From the NCBI GenBank assembly GCA_947503775.1, contig CANNFE010000007.1:62001-126000 (forward strand): 64,000 nucleotides of DNA, read 5' to 3'. Below the pieces are notes generated by a model that worked only from the letters and a program-made list of their open reading frames with translations, did not search any database and was not told where the DNA came from. The stretch's first letter is position 1, and each line of letters opens with the position of its first letter. Source of the stretch: an uncultured Paracoccaceae bacterium (lineage in GTDB: Bacteria; Pseudomonadota; Alphaproteobacteria; Rhodobacterales; Rhodobacteraceae). The translations under genes were made by a program, and so were the position numbers. This document shows positions 8,969 to 19,173 of this stretch, in pieces.

Positions 8969-9547
8969 TTGTATTTACTTAAGATGCTTGCGGGTGCGGC
9001 CGCTTTGACGGCCCTGACCGCCTGCGAAGATCCCACGGTCTCCACCTCGAACCGCGTCCTCGAAGGCGCGCAGGATGCGCAGGCCGCTCAGTTCACGAGC
9101 GCCAAGCCCGAGCTTGTGCTCAAGGCCCAGCAGGTGATCACGGCTTGCGTCGAGGAGCTCCCGAACAGCCGCGAGGTTCGGGCCCGGTTTCAGGAGCTGG
9201 GCTTGCGGTCCGAAGGGGTCTTTGACCGCGCCAACTTCTATTCGCTCGATGGCAGGCGGCTGGTGGCGGCCCTGTCCATCGATGGCGCGCGCGAGGCCGT
9301 ATGTTCCGTCTTCGTCAGCGAGATGTCGGAAGGCGAAGCAACGATCCTCGCCGGTCTGGCTGCGGAGGATTTGGACGCAACGCGGTATCGCACGGACGGT
9401 GTCGACGTCGCCGCGGTCTGGGCGCTGGAGCGGAACGGACGGGCCTTCATTCTGGCCGCGCTCGAGCGGCAGAACCTGCGGATCATGCGTGGCGCCGGCG
9501 TTTCGGTGATCCTTGACGACGAACCGCTCGAGATCGTGGAAAACTAG
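8969..9547 (+). CDS. Lipoprotein of unknown function
   Basis: The 192-residue protein starts with a short basic and hydrophobic segment ending in the lipobox L-T-A-C, so it is probably lipidated and envelope-located. The rest is soluble and mixed, with two further Cys (ITACVEEL and EAVCSVFV) that could form a disulfide. I do not recognise a family. The TTG at 8969 has GAAGGA upstream and supplies the basic residue before the hydrophobic stretch; an ATG at 8984 is the alternative. It is the first of three genes between sucC and sucD. Confidence 0.7.
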   Translation: MYLLKMLAGAAALTALTACEDPTVSTSNRVLEGAQDAQAAQFTSAKPELVLKAQQVITACVEELPNSREVRARFQELGLRSEGVFDRANFYSLDGRRLVAALSIDGAREAVCSVFVSEMSEGEATILAGLAAEDLDATRYRTDGVDVAAVWALERNGRAFILAALERQNLRIMRGAGVSVILDDEPLEIVEN

Positions 9548-9754
9548 GCCGGAGCCATCGCCCGGGGGAGGGTCTGAAAGATGCCAGTCCAGAACGTCGA
9601 GACCAGAAGAGATGCCGTTTTGAGCAGGATCTCCCAGCCGCTGGCCCGGACCGGGCGAGATTGCGCTTACCGGGCGGACAAAATGGCCCCTCGGTACGGG
9701 ATGTTTCCCGGGCGCGTTAGGCTTGGCGCTTTCTCTCAGCCAAGGAACTTTCTC

Positions 9755-10207
9755 ATGCGTCGTCTTGCCCTCTGCCTTACCCTTTTGCCCGTCGCCGCCT
9801 CTGCCGATCCGCTTGCCGAAATGGGAGAGGCCTGCGTGACGACCGATCCCAAACAACTCATGGCCGGCGGCAAGATCCTCGAAGAGCGGTTCGGCTATGA
9901 ACGGACGGCGGGGATCGAGGGGATGGAGACGTATATCTCCTCGGACAAGAGCCGGACCGTCTTTTTGATGGGCGACGGCGCGGCGGCCTCCTGCGTGATG
10001 GTTTTGACGGCCAGCGAGGTGGGCATGGTCGAAGAGATCACGGGCAAGCTCGATCAACTCGCCGCAGGCCAGCCCGGCAGCACCGAGGTCGACGGACCGG
10101 GATCGCATTACCACTGGGTCGCAGATGGCCATGACGTCACCGTCGGCCATCAGATCGCCGAGAACGGCGAGGATCTGATCCTGACCTATGAACTTGGGGC
10201 GCCGTAA
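9755..10207 (+). CDS. Small secreted protein of unknown function
   Basis: The protein has about 150 residues with a clear signal peptide (M-R-R-L-A-L-C, a hydrophobic stretch, then ASADP as a likely cleavage point). The mature part contains two Cys and alternating charged and hydrophobic segments; no family was recognised. The start at 9755 is preceded by CAAGGAA. The frame is open from 9581, but that upstream part has no support. It ends 2 bases before the next gene. Confidence 0.72.
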   Translation: MRRLALCLTLLPVAASADPLAEMGEACVTTDPKQLMAGGKILEERFGYERTAGIEGMETYISSDKSRTVFLMGDGAAASCVMVLTASEVGMVEEITGKLDQLAAGQPGSTEVDGPGSHYHWVADGHDVTVGHQIAENGEDLILTYELGAP

Positions 10208-10209
10208 CA

Positions 10210-10806
10210 ATGAGTGCCGTATGGGGACAGGGTGGAGTGGATCACGGGAAAATAGATCCGTCTGGGGTGACGGCGATCGATCGCTCCTTGCCTAAGATTG
10301 CGGGTCTTTTGACCATGGCCCTCCTTTTCGTCGCTGGAGGGGTCTTCCTGGTCGTTACCGGGGCCGAGGCGTCGCGGCTGGCGCCGAAAGCCGCGATTGG
10401 CTGGGCCACGATCGTCTTTTTTGGCGGGTGCGGTGTGCTGATCGCGCTGCAGGCGATCCGCGGAACACGGACGGTCATCGTGATCTCGCCGGACGGACTT
10501 CAGGACAAGCGACTGTCGAACCAGGTCATCGAATGGGACGATATTCAGGCAATCTCGACCGTGCGGGTTCAGCATCAGAAATTGATCCAGCTTGTGCTTT
10601 CCCCTCGTGTGACCGGCAGCTCAGTGCCGGTCGATCAGACGGCCGAGGGCGCCATTGTCCCCGGTGGCCGGATGATTACGCCGCAAGGTCTGAAGACCGG
10701 TATCGATGATTTGAAGAATGTGATCGTGACCTATTGGCTCGTTCACAACACATCCCCATCCGAAAACGGGCTTGACCCGATACGCGAAAGAACAGGAGCG
10801 TCTTAA
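10210..10806 (+). CDS. Membrane protein with a PH-like C-terminal part, unknown function
   Basis: The 198-residue protein has two membrane helices (about residues 30-51 and 60-80). A soluble region then begins [20 protein letters not shown] and continues WDDIQAIS, a pattern seen in small membrane proteins with a PH-like or STM3941-like domain. Its stop overlaps the sucD start in a TAATG, so the two are translationally coupled. Nothing links it functionally to succinyl-CoA synthetase except this coupling. Confidence 0.7.
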   Translation: MSAVWGQGGVDHGKIDPSGVTAIDRSLPKIAGLLTMALLFVAGGVFLVVTGAEASRLAPKAAIGWATIVFFGGCGVLIALQAIRGTRTVIVISPDGLQDKRLSNQVIEWDDIQAISTVRVQHQKLIQLVLSPRVTGSSVPVDQTAEGAIVPGGRMITPQGLKTGIDDLKNVIVTYWLVHNTSPSENGLDPIRERTGAS

Positions 10807-11687
10807 TGGCCATTCTCGTCGACGAAACCACCAAGGTGATCTGCCAGGGGCTGACCGGCTCTCAGGGGACGTTCCATACCGAGCAGGCCATTGCCTACGG
10901 CACGCAGATGGTGGGCGGTGTCACTCCCGGCAAGGGCGGGATCGAGCATCTGAACCTGCCGGTCTTTAACTCCTGCCACGAAGCGGTGGAGCGGACGGGA
11001 GCCAATGCGTCGGTCATCTATGTGCCGCCGCCCTTTGCCGCCGATTCGATCCTCGAGGCGATCGATGCGGAGATCCCGCTGGTCTGCTGCATTACCGAAG
11101 GGATCCCGGTTCTGGACATGATGAAGGTCAAGCGGGCCTTGGAGGGATCCAAGACCACGCTGATCGGGCCGAACTGCCCGGGTGTGATCACGCCCGATGC
11201 CTGCAAAATCGGGATCATGCCGGGCCACATCCACAAGCGCGGCAAGGTCGGCGTCGTCTCACGCTCGGGCACGTTGACTTATGAAGCGGTCAAACAGACG
11301 ACCGATGTGGGCCTTGGCCAGTCGACCTGCGTCGGTATCGGCGGCGACCCGATCAAGGGGACCGAACATATCGACGTCCTCGAATGGTTCCTCGCCGATG
11401 ACGAGACCGAGGCGATCATCATGATCGGCGAGATCGGCGGCTCGGCCGAAGAGGAAGCCGCCCAGTTCCTCGCCGACGAGAAGAAGGCCGGCCGCGCCAA
11501 GCCGACGGCGGGCTTCATCGCAGGCCGCACCGCGCCTCCGGGCCGCCGCATGGGCCATGCAGGCGCCATCGTCGCAGGCGGCAAGGGCGACGCGGAGAGC
11601 AAGATTGAAGCCATGAAAGCCGCCGGGATCACCGTCGCCGAGAGCCCCGCAACGCTCGGCGAGGCCGTCATGGAGGCGATTGGGTGA
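10806..11687 (+). CDS. sucD: Succinyl-CoA synthetase (ADP-forming) alpha subunit
   Basis: SucD binds CoA and carries the phosphorylated His in substrate-level phosphorylation with SucC. The 293-residue protein has the CoA-binding start [32 protein letters not shown], and the active-site His in [15 protein letters not shown] at about residue 250. Length is normal. Its start codon overlaps the stop of the preceding membrane-protein gene rather than sucC, which is atypical. Confidence 0.97.
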   Translation: MAILVDETTKVICQGLTGSQGTFHTEQAIAYGTQMVGGVTPGKGGIEHLNLPVFNSCHEAVERTGANASVIYVPPPFAADSILEAIDAEIPLVCCITEGIPVLDMMKVKRALEGSKTTLIGPNCPGVITPDACKIGIMPGHIHKRGKVGVVSRSGTLTYEAVKQTTDVGLGQSTCVGIGGDPIKGTEHIDVLEWFLADDETEAIIMIGEIGGSAEEEAAQFLADEKKAGRAKPTAGFIAGRTAPPGRRMGHAGAIVAGGKGDAESKIEAMKAAGITVAESPATLGEAVMEAIG

Positions 11688-11808
11688 GGTGGCAGACGCT
11701 CGGTCATCAAAACTGAGGGCAGCGCCCGATGAACTGGGCGACCGATCATCGTTCGGCGGAGCCGCATGCGCCATTTGCCCGCCTCGGCAGAGCCTCAAGG
11801 GATAGGGC

Positions 11809-12519
11809 ATGGCACTCGTCTCTCACGATCATAAGTTCATCTTCCTCAAGACGGCCAAAACCGCCGGAACCTCTGTCGAGATGTTTCTCGAGGCGATGTG
11901 CACCGGCGCTCAGGCTCCCGTTTCGGAAAGAACGCATGCCAGAGAGACAGAGCGCCTGATCGTCGGAATGCGGCTGGTCGAAAAGGCAGATCGCATCCCA
12001 CTGGACAAGATCTGGTACAACCACATGCCCGCCAGCGAGATCCGCAACTTGCTGGGCCAAAGGACCTGGGACAGCTACCGAACGATCACCACCGTTCGCA
12101 ATCCCTTCGATCTTGTCGTCTCGCGCTTTCACTGGACGGCCGAGCGCAGGGGCGATCCGCCTTTGCCCCGGAGCCCTGAGCGTCAAAGGGCAGAATTCAC
12201 CGATTTCGTGAAGGGCTCCGCCTTTCCCAGCAGCGCCGATATCACGCATCTCGATGGCGCCTTCGCCATACATCACGTCGTTCGGTTCGAGCATCTGAGA
12301 GAAGATCTGCACAAGCTATGCGGCAATCTGGGGCGTCCCTACGAGCCCGCGCTGCTGACCCATGTCAAAGCAACGGCATGGCGGCGGTTCGGAGTGCCAG
12401 TTCATGCCTATTACACCCCCGAAACCGAAGAGATCGTCTGCAAGGAACATGGCTGGATGTTCGATTGCGGCGGATATTCCAGATCCGCCCAAGACATCGC
12501 CGCGGAGGTCTGCGGATGA
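11809..12519 (+). CDS. Sulfotransferase family 2 protein
   Basis: The 236-residue protein has both PAPS-binding motifs. The 5'-phosphosulfate loop is HKFIFLKTAKTAGTSVE near the N-terminus, and the 3'-phosphate motif is TTVRNPFDLVVSRFHW at about residues 100-115. This is the usual layout of bacterial sulfotransferases that act on glycans or surface polymers. The acceptor is unknown. The GT8-like enzyme at 6649 could be a partner in surface glycan work, but this is conjecture. It overlaps the next gene by an ATGA. Confidence 0.82.
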   Translation: MALVSHDHKFIFLKTAKTAGTSVEMFLEAMCTGAQAPVSERTHARETERLIVGMRLVEKADRIPLDKIWYNHMPASEIRNLLGQRTWDSYRTITTVRNPFDLVVSRFHWTAERRGDPPLPRSPERQRAEFTDFVKGSAFPSSADITHLDGAFAIHHVVRFEHLREDLHKLCGNLGRPYEPALLTHVKATAWRRFGVPVHAYYTPETEEIVCKEHGWMFDCGGYSRSAQDIAAEVCG

Positions 12520-12992
12520 CCCCGCTCGCCGCCCTCAGATCATCTCTGGCGCGTTGGCGCACCTTTGCGGGGCGCTCGCGCCGGTCTGAGTTCTGGTGGA
12601 GCGTGCTGGCCGCACTCTGGGTCGTGGTGGCGGCGTTGGGGCTGGATCAGCTGCTCTTTAGCGGGGGCACCACGCGGATCGATTGGAGCCCGCGCTTTCC
12701 GATCACCGGTCTGGCCTTGCTGGCGCTGGCCTGTCCTCTGATGGCTTTGGGATGGCGGCGGATGCAGGATACGGGGCGGCCTGGATGGCTGGCGCTCATG
12801 CCGCTGGCGGTGGGCGTGCCGGTCAATGCCGCTTTGCTTTCGGGATGGGTACAGACCGGACGCGGAGTTGCCTATATGATGCTCACCGTGATCGAACTTG
12901 CTGTTCTGACCCTGACCATCCTGCTGCTCGCCCGGCCGTCTGCGCCCGGGGCGAACCGGTATGGACCCAATCCGAAGGGGGTGGGGGTGTGA
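12516..12992 (+). CDS. DUF805 membrane protein (first of two)
   Basis: The 158-residue protein has the DUF805 N-terminal signature W-R-T-F-A-G-R-S-R-R-S-E-F-W-W followed by four hydrophobic segments, with the typical GWRRMQDTGRPGW between helices 2 and 3. The family is widespread and lacks a firm function. It overlaps the sulfotransferase gene (ATGA) and the next DUF805 gene (GTGA), so the three are translationally coupled. Start chosen at 12516. Confidence 0.85.
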   Translation: MTPLAALRSSLARWRTFAGRSRRSEFWWSVLAALWVVVAALGLDQLLFSGGTTRIDWSPRFPITGLALLALACPLMALGWRRMQDTGRPGWLALMPLAVGVPVNAALLSGWVQTGRGVAYMMLTVIELAVLTLTILLLARPSAPGANRYGPNPKGVGV

Positions 12993-13516
12993 CGTCTGGA
13001 GAGGCTTTTTGGTCTGGGTTCGAGGGGTGGAACACGTTCTCGGGACGGTCCAATCGAGAGGAATTCTGGCGCTTCTACTTGGGCTATCTGACTACGATGG
13101 CACTTTTTAGTTTCGTTGGCCTTATGTTCTTTTCAAACCCACTGATCCCGATTTTAGTCGTCGTGACCGTCTTTTATATTCCGATCGCGGCTTTGACTGC
13201 CCGACGTCTCAGGGACTGTGGATTGCCCCCTCCGCTTGCCCTGATGGCCTTGCTCCCGCTGGTGTGCATCGGCTGGTGGGGTTACCGCGTTTGGGAAGTC
13301 GAAACGATGTATCACCAGGTTAGCGCGCCGACGAGCGCGCTAGTGTTGGGGATGGTCGTCCCTCCTCAAATCACGATCACCCGTATCACCGGAGAGGCTA
13401 TCACCGCATTTATGATATCTTGGTGCTTGGTGCGCATCATCCTCTCTGCACTCTGCTCGCTTCCCAGTTATAATTCGCAGTCCCCTGCGCAATCCTCCAA
13501 CGAGGTCCCCCAATGA
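12989..13516 (+). CDS. DUF805 membrane protein (second of two)
   Basis: The 175-residue protein shares the family start W-N-T-F-S-G-R-S-N-R-E-E-F-W and the TARRLRDCGLPPP motif with its upstream neighbour, so they are probably diverged tandem copies. Its GC content is visibly lower than its neighbours and its C-terminus is longer. It starts with GTG at 12989 overlapping the previous stop, and its own stop overlaps sucA (ATGA), directly coupling it to 2-oxoglutarate dehydrogenase synthesis. Confidence 0.85.
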   Translation: MTSGEAFWSGFEGWNTFSGRSNREEFWRFYLGYLTTMALFSFVGLMFFSNPLIPILVVVTVFYIPIAALTARRLRDCGLPPPLALMALLPLVCIGWWGYRVWEVETMYHQVSAPTSALVLGMVVPPQITITRITGEAITAFMISWCLVRIILSALCSLPSYNSQSPAQSSNEVPQ

Positions 13517-16485
13517 CCGAACAGTCTCCTAATGATGTCTTCCATGCCTCCTCGTTCCTGCAGGGGCATAATGCCGATTATATCGAGCAGCTTTACGCGC
13601 GATATGCCGAGAACCCCGATGCGGTGGATGAGGACTGGCAGCGGTTCTTCAAGGAGCTGGGGGATCGCGAGGATGCTCCGGCCGAGGCGGCGGGGCCGAG
13701 CTGGGCGCGCAGCGACTGGCCGCCTCAGCCGGTCGACGATCTGACGGCGGCTCTCGACGGGCAGTGGCCGTCAGATCCCAAGGACGCGCCGAAAGAGGCT
13801 AAGGCGGCGGCGAAGAAGATCGCGGACAAGGCCGAAGCTTCGGGCGTGACGGTGAGCGATGCGCAGATCCGGGCGGCGGTTCTCGACAGCATCCGGGCGC
13901 TGATGATCATCCGCGCCTACCGGATCCGGGGGCATCTGGTGGCCGATCTCGATCCGCTCGGGATGCGCGATCAGACGCCGCATCCCGAGCTTGATCCGGC
14001 CTCCTACGGATTCACCAAGGCGGATATGGACCGGCCGATCTTCATCGACAACGTGCTGGGCCTCGAGATCGCGACGATGAACGAGATCATCGCGCTGGTG
14101 GAGCGGACCTATTGCGGCACCTTCGCGCTGCAATACATGCACATCTCCGATCCCGAACAGTCCGGCTGGCTGAAGGAGCGGATCGAGGGGCTGGGCAAGG
14201 AGGTTCAGTTCACCAAGCAGGGTCGCCGGGCCATCCTGAACAAGATGGTCGAGGCCGAGGGCTTCGAGAAGTTCCTGCATGTCAAGTATATGGGCACCAA
14301 GCGGTTCGGCCTTGATGGCGGCGAAAGCCTGATCCCGGCGATGGAGCAGGTGATCAAGCGCGGCGGCGCGCTGGGGATCGAGGAGATCGTCATCGGCATG
14401 CCCCACCGGGGACGTCTGAGCGTGCTCGCCAACGTGATGGGCAAGCCCTACAAGGCGATCTTCAACGAGTTCCAGGGCGGCAGCTTCAAGCCCGAGGATG
14501 TCGACGGCTCGGGGGATGTGAAGTACCACCTTGGCGCGTCCTCGGACCGGGAATTCGACGGCAACACCGTGCATCTGTCGCTGACGGCGAACCCTTCGCA
14601 TCTGGAGGCGGTGAACCCGGTCGTGCTGGGCAAGGCGCGGGCCAAGCAGTTCCAGACGAACGATGCCGACCGGACCAAGGTGCTGCCGGTGCTGCTTCAC
14701 GGGGATGCGGCCTTTGCCGGTCAGGGTGTCGTGGCCGAGTGCTTTGGCCTTTCGGGCCTGGTCGGGCACCGGACGGGCGGGACGATGCATATCGTAGTGA
14801 ACAACCAGATCGGGTTCACGACGGCGCCGCATTTCAGCCGCTCCTCACCCTACCCCACCGACATCGCCCTGATGGTCGAGGCGCCGATTTTCCACGTGAA
14901 CGGGGACGATCCCGAAGCGGTCGTCCACGCCGCCAAGGTGGCCACCGAGTTCCGCCAGAAGTTCCACAAGGACGTCGTGATCGACATCTTCTGCTACCGC
15001 CGCTTCGGTCACAACGAGGGCGACGAGCCCATGTTCACCAACCCGGTGATGTACAAGAAGATCAAGAAGCAGAAGACCACGCTGACGCTTTATACAGAAC
15101 GGCTGGTGCGCGACGGTCTGATTCCCGAAGGCGAGATCGAGGATATGAAAGCCTCGTTCCAGTCGCATCTGAACGAAGAGTTCGAGGCGGGCAAGGACTA
15201 CAAGCCCAACAAGGCCGATTGGCTCGACGGGAAATGGTCGCATCTCGATAAGCGGGACGGCGAGAATTACGACCGCGGCGAGACGGCGATCAAGCCCGAG
15301 ACTTTCGATCAGGTCGGCAAGGCTTTGACCACGGCGCCGGAGGATTTTCCGCTGCACAAGACGATCGGGCGGCTGCTCGACGCCAAGTCCAAGATGTTCG
15401 ACAGCGGCGACGGCTTCGATTGGGCAACCGGCGAGGCGCTGGCCTTCGGCTCGCTGCTGACCGAGGGCTATCCGGTGCGGCTCGCGGGGCAGGATTCTAC
15501 GCGGGGCACGTTCTCGCAGCGGCATTCGGCCTTCGTCAATCAGGAGGATGAGAGCCGCTACTACCCTCTCAATCACGTCCGTGACGGGCAGGCCCGCTAC
15601 GAGGTCATCGATTCGATGCTGTCGGAATATGCGGTGCTGGGCTTTGAATACGGCTATTCACTGGCCGAGCCCAATGCGCTGGTCATGTGGGAGGCGCAGT
15701 TCGGCGATTTCGCCAATGGCGCGCAGATCATGTTCGACCAGTTCATCTCCTCCGGGGAGAGCAAATGGCTCAGGATGTCGGGCCTCGTCTGCCTGTTGCC
15801 CCATGGTTATGAGGGTCAGGGCCCCGAGCATTCCTCGGCCCGGCTGGAGCGGTTTCTGCAGATGTGCGGCGGCGATAACTGGATCGTGGCCAACTGCACG
15901 ACGCCGGCGAACTATTTTCACATCCTGCGGCGGCAGTTGCACCGGACCTTCCGCAAACCGCTGATCCTGATGACGCCGAAATCGCTCCTGCGCCATAAGA
16001 TGGCGATCTCGGCCAAGGAGGATTTCACCACCGGATCGTCCTTCCACCGCGTCCTCTGGGACGATGCGCAAAAGGGCAATTCGGACACCAAGCTGGTGGC
16101 GGATGACAAGATCAAACGCGTCGTGATGTGCTCGGGCAAGGTCTATTACGACCTGCTGGAAAAGCGCGACGCCGAGGGGATCGACGATGTCTACCTGATG
16201 CGGTTCGAGCAGTTCTATCCTTTCCCGGCGCAGTCGGCCGTCAAGGAGCTGGAGCGGTTCAAGCAGGCCGAAATCATCTGGTGCCAGGAAGAGCCACGTA
16301 ATCAGGGCGGGTGGAGCTTCATGGAGCCGAACCTCGAATGGGTCCTGAGCCGCATCGATGCCAAGAACCAGCGCCCGGTCTATGCTGGACGTGCCGCCGC
16401 CGCGTCGCCCGCGACGGGCCTTGCCTCCCAACACAAAGCTCAGCAAGAGGCGCTCGTGAACGACGCTCTCGGAATTGAAGGATAA
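13513..16485 (+). CDS. sucA: 2-oxoglutarate dehydrogenase E1 component
   Basis: E1 decarboxylates 2-oxoglutarate using thiamine diphosphate and passes the succinyl group to the lipoyl domain of E2. The 990-residue protein is of normal length. Visible motifs include [15 protein letters not shown], the thiamine-binding [11 protein letters not shown] with a downstream [10 protein letters not shown], and [15 protein letters not shown] in the C-terminal transketolase half. The N-terminal [12 protein letters not shown] segment, which binds E2, is present. It is followed 4 bases later by odhB and overlaps the preceding DUF805 gene. Confidence 0.97.
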   Translation: MTEQSPNDVFHASSFLQGHNADYIEQLYARYAENPDAVDEDWQRFFKELGDREDAPAEAAGPSWARSDWPPQPVDDLTAALDGQWPSDPKDAPKEAKAAAKKIADKAEASGVTVSDAQIRAAVLDSIRALMIIRAYRIRGHLVADLDPLGMRDQTPHPELDPASYGFTKADMDRPIFIDNVLGLEIATMNEIIALVERTYCGTFALQYMHISDPEQSGWLKERIEGLGKEVQFTKQGRRAILNKMVEAEGFEKFLHVKYMGTKRFGLDGGESLIPAMEQVIKRGGALGIEEIVIGMPHRGRLSVLANVMGKPYKAIFNEFQGGSFKPEDVDGSGDVKYHLGASSDREFDGNTVHLSLTANPSHLEAVNPVVLGKARAKQFQTNDADRTKVLPVLLHGDAAFAGQGVVAECFGLSGLVGHRTGGTMHIVVNNQIGFTTAPHFSRSSPYPTDIALMVEAPIFHVNGDDPEAVVHAAKVATEFRQKFHKDVVIDIFCYRRFGHNEGDEPMFTNPVMYKKIKKQKTTLTLYTERLVRDGLIPEGEIEDMKASFQSHLNEEFEAGKDYKPNKADWLDGKWSHLDKRDGENYDRGETAIKPETFDQVGKALTTAPEDFPLHKTIGRLLDAKSKMFDSGDGFDWATGEALAFGSLLTEGYPVRLAGQDSTRGTFSQRHSAFVNQEDESRYYPLNHVRDGQARYEVIDSMLSEYAVLGFEYGYSLAEPNALVMWEAQFGDFANGAQIMFDQFISSGESKWLRMSGLVCLLPHGYEGQGPEHSSARLERFLQMCGGDNWIVANCTTPANYFHILRRQLHRTFRKPLILMTPKSLLRHKMAISAKEDFTTGSSFHRVLWDDAQKGNSDTKLVADDKIKRVVMCSGKVYYDLLEKRDAEGIDDVYLMRFEQFYPFPAQSAVKELERFKQAEIIWCQEEPRNQGGWSFMEPNLEWVLSRIDAKNQRPVYAGRAAAASPATGLASQHKAQQEALVNDALGIEG

Positions 16486-16489
16486 CACG

Positions 16490-18031
16490 ATGAGCACCGA
16501 AGTCCGCGTCCCCACTTTGGGGGAATCCGTCACCGAAGCCACGGTTGCGACCTGGTTCAAAAAACCCGGGGACAGCGTCGCCGTCGACGAGATGCTGTGC
16601 GAGCTGGAAACCGACAAGGTGACGGTCGAAGTGCCGTCGCCCGCGGCCGGTACGCTCTCCGAGATTGTCGCGGGCGAAGGCGATACGGTCGGCGTCGATG
16701 CGCTGCTGGCACAGATCGCCGAGGGCGGTGAAGCCAAGGCCGAGCCGAAGCCCGAGAGCGGGGAAGCCAAGGCGGAGGCGCCGAAAGAAGAGCCTGCCGC
16801 CAAATCGGACGGCGACAGCGCGCCCGTTGATGTGATGGTCCCCACGCTCGGCGAAAGCGTGACCGAGGCGACCGTCTCGACCTGGTTCAAGAAAGCGGGC
16901 GAGAGCGTCGAGGCGGACGAGATGCTCTGCGAGCTGGAGACCGACAAGGTATCGGTCGAGGTGCCTGCGCCGACGGCAGGCACGCTGACCGAGATCCTGG
17001 CCGAGAAAGGCGCCACCGTCGAGGCGGGCGGTAAGCTGGCCGTGATGTCGCGCGGCGCAGCCCATTCGGAAAGCGTCGGCACGCCGAAGACGACGATGGA
17101 GGCGAATACCGACGCCCAGTCGCAGACCCCGGACAAGGGCAGGTCGGATGTCGAGGATGCGCCGTCGGCGCAAAAGCTGATGGCCGAAAAGGGTCTCTCC
17201 CGCGATGCCGTCACCGCCTCCGGCCGCGACGGCCGGGTGATGAAGGGCGATGTGCTCAAGGCGCTCAGCGAGCCGCCGAAGCAGGCCAAAGCGCCCAGCG
17301 CCCAGCGCGCGCCCGTCGCGGCAGAGGACGAGGCGCTCGAAGAGCGGGTCAAGATGACCCGCCTGCGCCAGACCATCGCCCGCCGCCTGAAGGAGGCGCA
17401 GAACACCGCCGCGATGCTGACCACCTATAACGAGGTGGACATGACCGGCGTCATGGAATTACGAAATGAATACAAGGATCTCTTCCTGAAAAAGCACGGC
17501 GTGAAGCTGGGCTTCATGTCCTTCTTCACCAAGGCCTGCTGCCACGCCCTCAAAGAGGTGCCCGACGTCAATGCCGAGATCGACGGCGACCACGTCGTCT
17601 ACAAGAACTACGTCCATATGGGCATCGCCGTCGGCACCCCGAACGGCCTTGTCGTGCCCGTCGTGCGCAACGCCGACGACATGAGCTTTGCCACGATCGA
17701 AAAGACCATCGCAGAACTGGGTGTGAAGGCGCGGGACGGCAAGCTGTCCATGGCGGACATGCAAGGCGGGTCGTTCACGATCTCGAACGGCGGCGTCTAC
17801 GGCTCGCTGATGAGCTCTCCCATCCTGAACCCGCCGCAGAGCGGTATTCTAGGGATGCATAAGATCCAGGAGCGCCCGATTGTGGTGAACGGAGAGATCG
17901 TCATCCGCCCGATGATGTATCTTGCGCTGAGCTACGACCACCGGATCGTGGACGGCAAAGGCGCGGTGACGTTCCTTGTGCGGGTGAAGGAAGCGCTGGA
18001 AGATCCGCGGCGGTTGTTGATGGATTTGTGA
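16490..18031 (+). CDS. odhB: Dihydrolipoyl succinyltransferase (E2 of 2-oxoglutarate dehydrogenase), two lipoyl domains
   Basis: E2 accepts the succinyl group on lipoyl-lysine and transfers it to CoA. The 513-residue protein has two N-terminal lipoyl domains (about 1-77 and 105-180), each with the E-T-D-K-V lipoylation site. A peripheral subunit-binding domain follows near 220-255 ([16 protein letters not shown]), then the catalytic core with SYDHRIVDG near the end. Most bacterial SucB proteins have one lipoyl domain and about 400 residues. The two domains are nearly identical at their cores, suggesting a fairly recent duplication. The start at 16490 follows GAAGGA. Confidence 0.95.
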   Translation: MSTEVRVPTLGESVTEATVATWFKKPGDSVAVDEMLCELETDKVTVEVPSPAAGTLSEIVAGEGDTVGVDALLAQIAEGGEAKAEPKPESGEAKAEAPKEEPAAKSDGDSAPVDVMVPTLGESVTEATVSTWFKKAGESVEADEMLCELETDKVSVEVPAPTAGTLTEILAEKGATVEAGGKLAVMSRGAAHSESVGTPKTTMEANTDAQSQTPDKGRSDVEDAPSAQKLMAEKGLSRDAVTASGRDGRVMKGDVLKALSEPPKQAKAPSAQRAPVAAEDEALEERVKMTRLRQTIARRLKEAQNTAAMLTTYNEVDMTGVMELRNEYKDLFLKKHGVKLGFMSFFTKACCHALKEVPDVNAEIDGDHVVYKNYVHMGIAVGTPNGLVVPVVRNADDMSFATIEKTIAELGVKARDGKLSMADMQGGSFTISNGGVYGSLMSSPILNPPQSGILGMHKIQERPIVVNGEIVIRPMMYLALSYDHRIVDGKGAVTFLVRVKEALEDPRRLLMDL

Positions 18032-18087
18032 TCGGGTCGGGTGGGCAGAGATGCTTGCCTGACAACTCTGCCTTTGGGAGCTTATTG

Positions 18088-18681
18088 ATGGCTAGGATTA
18101 AGTGCTTTGGTACGTTTTGGAGGCGGGATCTTATTGAGTGGGGAGAAGAGGGTAGAAATTCGTTCGATATTTACGGATGGCGGCCTTCGTATAAGCATTG
18201 GCATAAAGTGTCAGATGAACACCACATTGAAGTGAATAGCCAAGTTGGTATTTATGCCCTGCATCAGAGCGATCGGACAATTGTCTACATCGGTCAAGCT
18301 GGTAGAGGAGAGCACTCAAGACTGGGAAACAGACTTTGGCAACATACCCGAAATGAAAACGCTGATCGCTGGACGCACTTTTCTTGGTTTGGTCTGAACG
18401 CTCCAAGCAAAGAAGCAGAAGAAGCAGAAGAAGCGAACGGCGCCGATCTGCCTGAAAAGACGATAGCTTTGAACGAGCTGGAAGCACTTCTGATTACTAT
18501 GGTTGAGCCTAAACTGAACAAGCGCGGCGGCGATTGGGGCGACGCAACCCGATATCTTCAATATTCGTATATTGAGGATACTCGAAATGGTGAGATTTGG
18601 AATCAGAACAAGAAACACTTCAAGAAGCTGCTTAAGCGTTTAGACCTGTTAGAAAAGCGAATGGGAGAAACGGAAGTCTAA
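18088..18681 (+). CDS. GIY-YIG nuclease-like protein, probably acquired
   Basis: The 197-residue protein has V-G-I-Y-A-L followed after nine residues by VYIGQAGRG, and then RLGNRLWQHTRN. It also has an E-L-E-A-L-L-I segment leading to EPKLNKRGGDWG. Together these give the GIY, YIG, Arg and catalytic Glu positions of a GIY-YIG endonuclease fold. GC content is clearly lower than in flanking genes and the codon use differs, with many AAA, GAA and AAT codons. It sits between odhB and lpd, next to a palindromic repeat. The start at 18088 follows GGGAG. The target, whether a mobile-element, defence or repair function, is unknown. Confidence 0.75.
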   Translation: MARIKCFGTFWRRDLIEWGEEGRNSFDIYGWRPSYKHWHKVSDEHHIEVNSQVGIYALHQSDRTIVYIGQAGRGEHSRLGNRLWQHTRNENADRWTHFSWFGLNAPSKEAEEAEEANGADLPEKTIALNELEALLITMVEPKLNKRGGDWGDATRYLQYSYIEDTRNGEIWNQNKKHFKKLLKRLDLLEKRMGETEV

Positions 18682-18703
18682 TTTATTCCTTTCTAAAGCA
18701 TGC

Positions 18704-18778
18704 GTAGGGTGGGGTTTCACCCCACCATGCCAAAACCGATGAACCGAACCGCAACGGCGGGCTGAAGCCCACCCTACC
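18704..18778. repeat. Composite palindromic intergenic repeat (GTAGGGTGGG family)
   Basis: Outer arms GTAGGGTGGG (18704-18713) and CCCACCCTAC (18768-18777) are perfect inverted repeats. Inside, GGTGGGGT and ACCCCACC form an 8-bp hairpin with a 3-base loop (18708-18726), and GGGCT and AGCCC form another at 18759-18770. This looks like a REP/MITE-type element of the kind found between genes in many proteobacteria. It lies directly after the low-GC gene. Confidence 0.75.
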
Positions 18779-18789
18779 GCAGGACCCTC

Positions 18790-19173
18790 ATGACCCTCTC
18801 CACCATCCTCGCCCTCTACGGTCTTCTCGTGGCCACCACGCTGGTTCTGCAGGCTACGGGGTATATGCAGAAGCTCGGGATGGGGTATCTGCTCTCCTCT
18901 CGGGATGAGCATCGGACGGTTGAGGGGATGACCGCCCGTCTGGACCGGGCGCTGAACAACTCGGTTGTGGGGATGGCGCTTTTTGCGCCTGCGGTTCTGC
19001 TGCTGATTATCCTCGACCGGGAGACCAGTCAGGCGCTTCTGGCGGCGCAGGTCTTTCTGGCGGCGCGGGTCGTTTACCTGCCCGCCTATGTCTTCGGGAT
19101 CGTCGGGCTGCGCACCTTTGCCTGGAGCGCGGGGTTTGTTGCGACCGTGATCCTTTATCTTCTCGCCCTATGA
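18790..19173 (+). CDS. MAPEG family membrane protein (first of two)
   Basis: The 127-residue protein has four hydrophobic helices with the MAPEG pattern: a charged loop RTVEGMTARLDRALNNSV between helices 1 and 2, and the AARVVYLPAYVFG motif before helix 4. The family includes glutathione-dependent membrane enzymes, but bacterial members are mostly uncharacterised. It overlaps the L,D-transpeptidase gene by an ATGA. Confidence 0.83.
   Translation: MTLSTILALYGLLVATTLVLQATGYMQKLGMGYLLSSRDEHRTVEGMTARLDRALNNSVVGMALFAPAVLLLIILDRETSQALLAAQVFLAARVVYLPAYVFGIVGLRTFAWSAGFVATVILYLLAL

Noticed and set aside
9134-9141. Further GTGATCAC copies at 9134 and 11184
   Set aside because: Both are inside coding sequence, where GTG-ATC-AC arises from Val-Ile-Thr codons, and lack the T-rich flank. 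They are more likely chance than operators.
8969-9547. Possible TssJ lipoprotein
   Set aside because: It is a lipoprotein but lies 14 kb from the T6SS locus, between sucC and sucD, and the sequence lacks a TssJ-like pattern.
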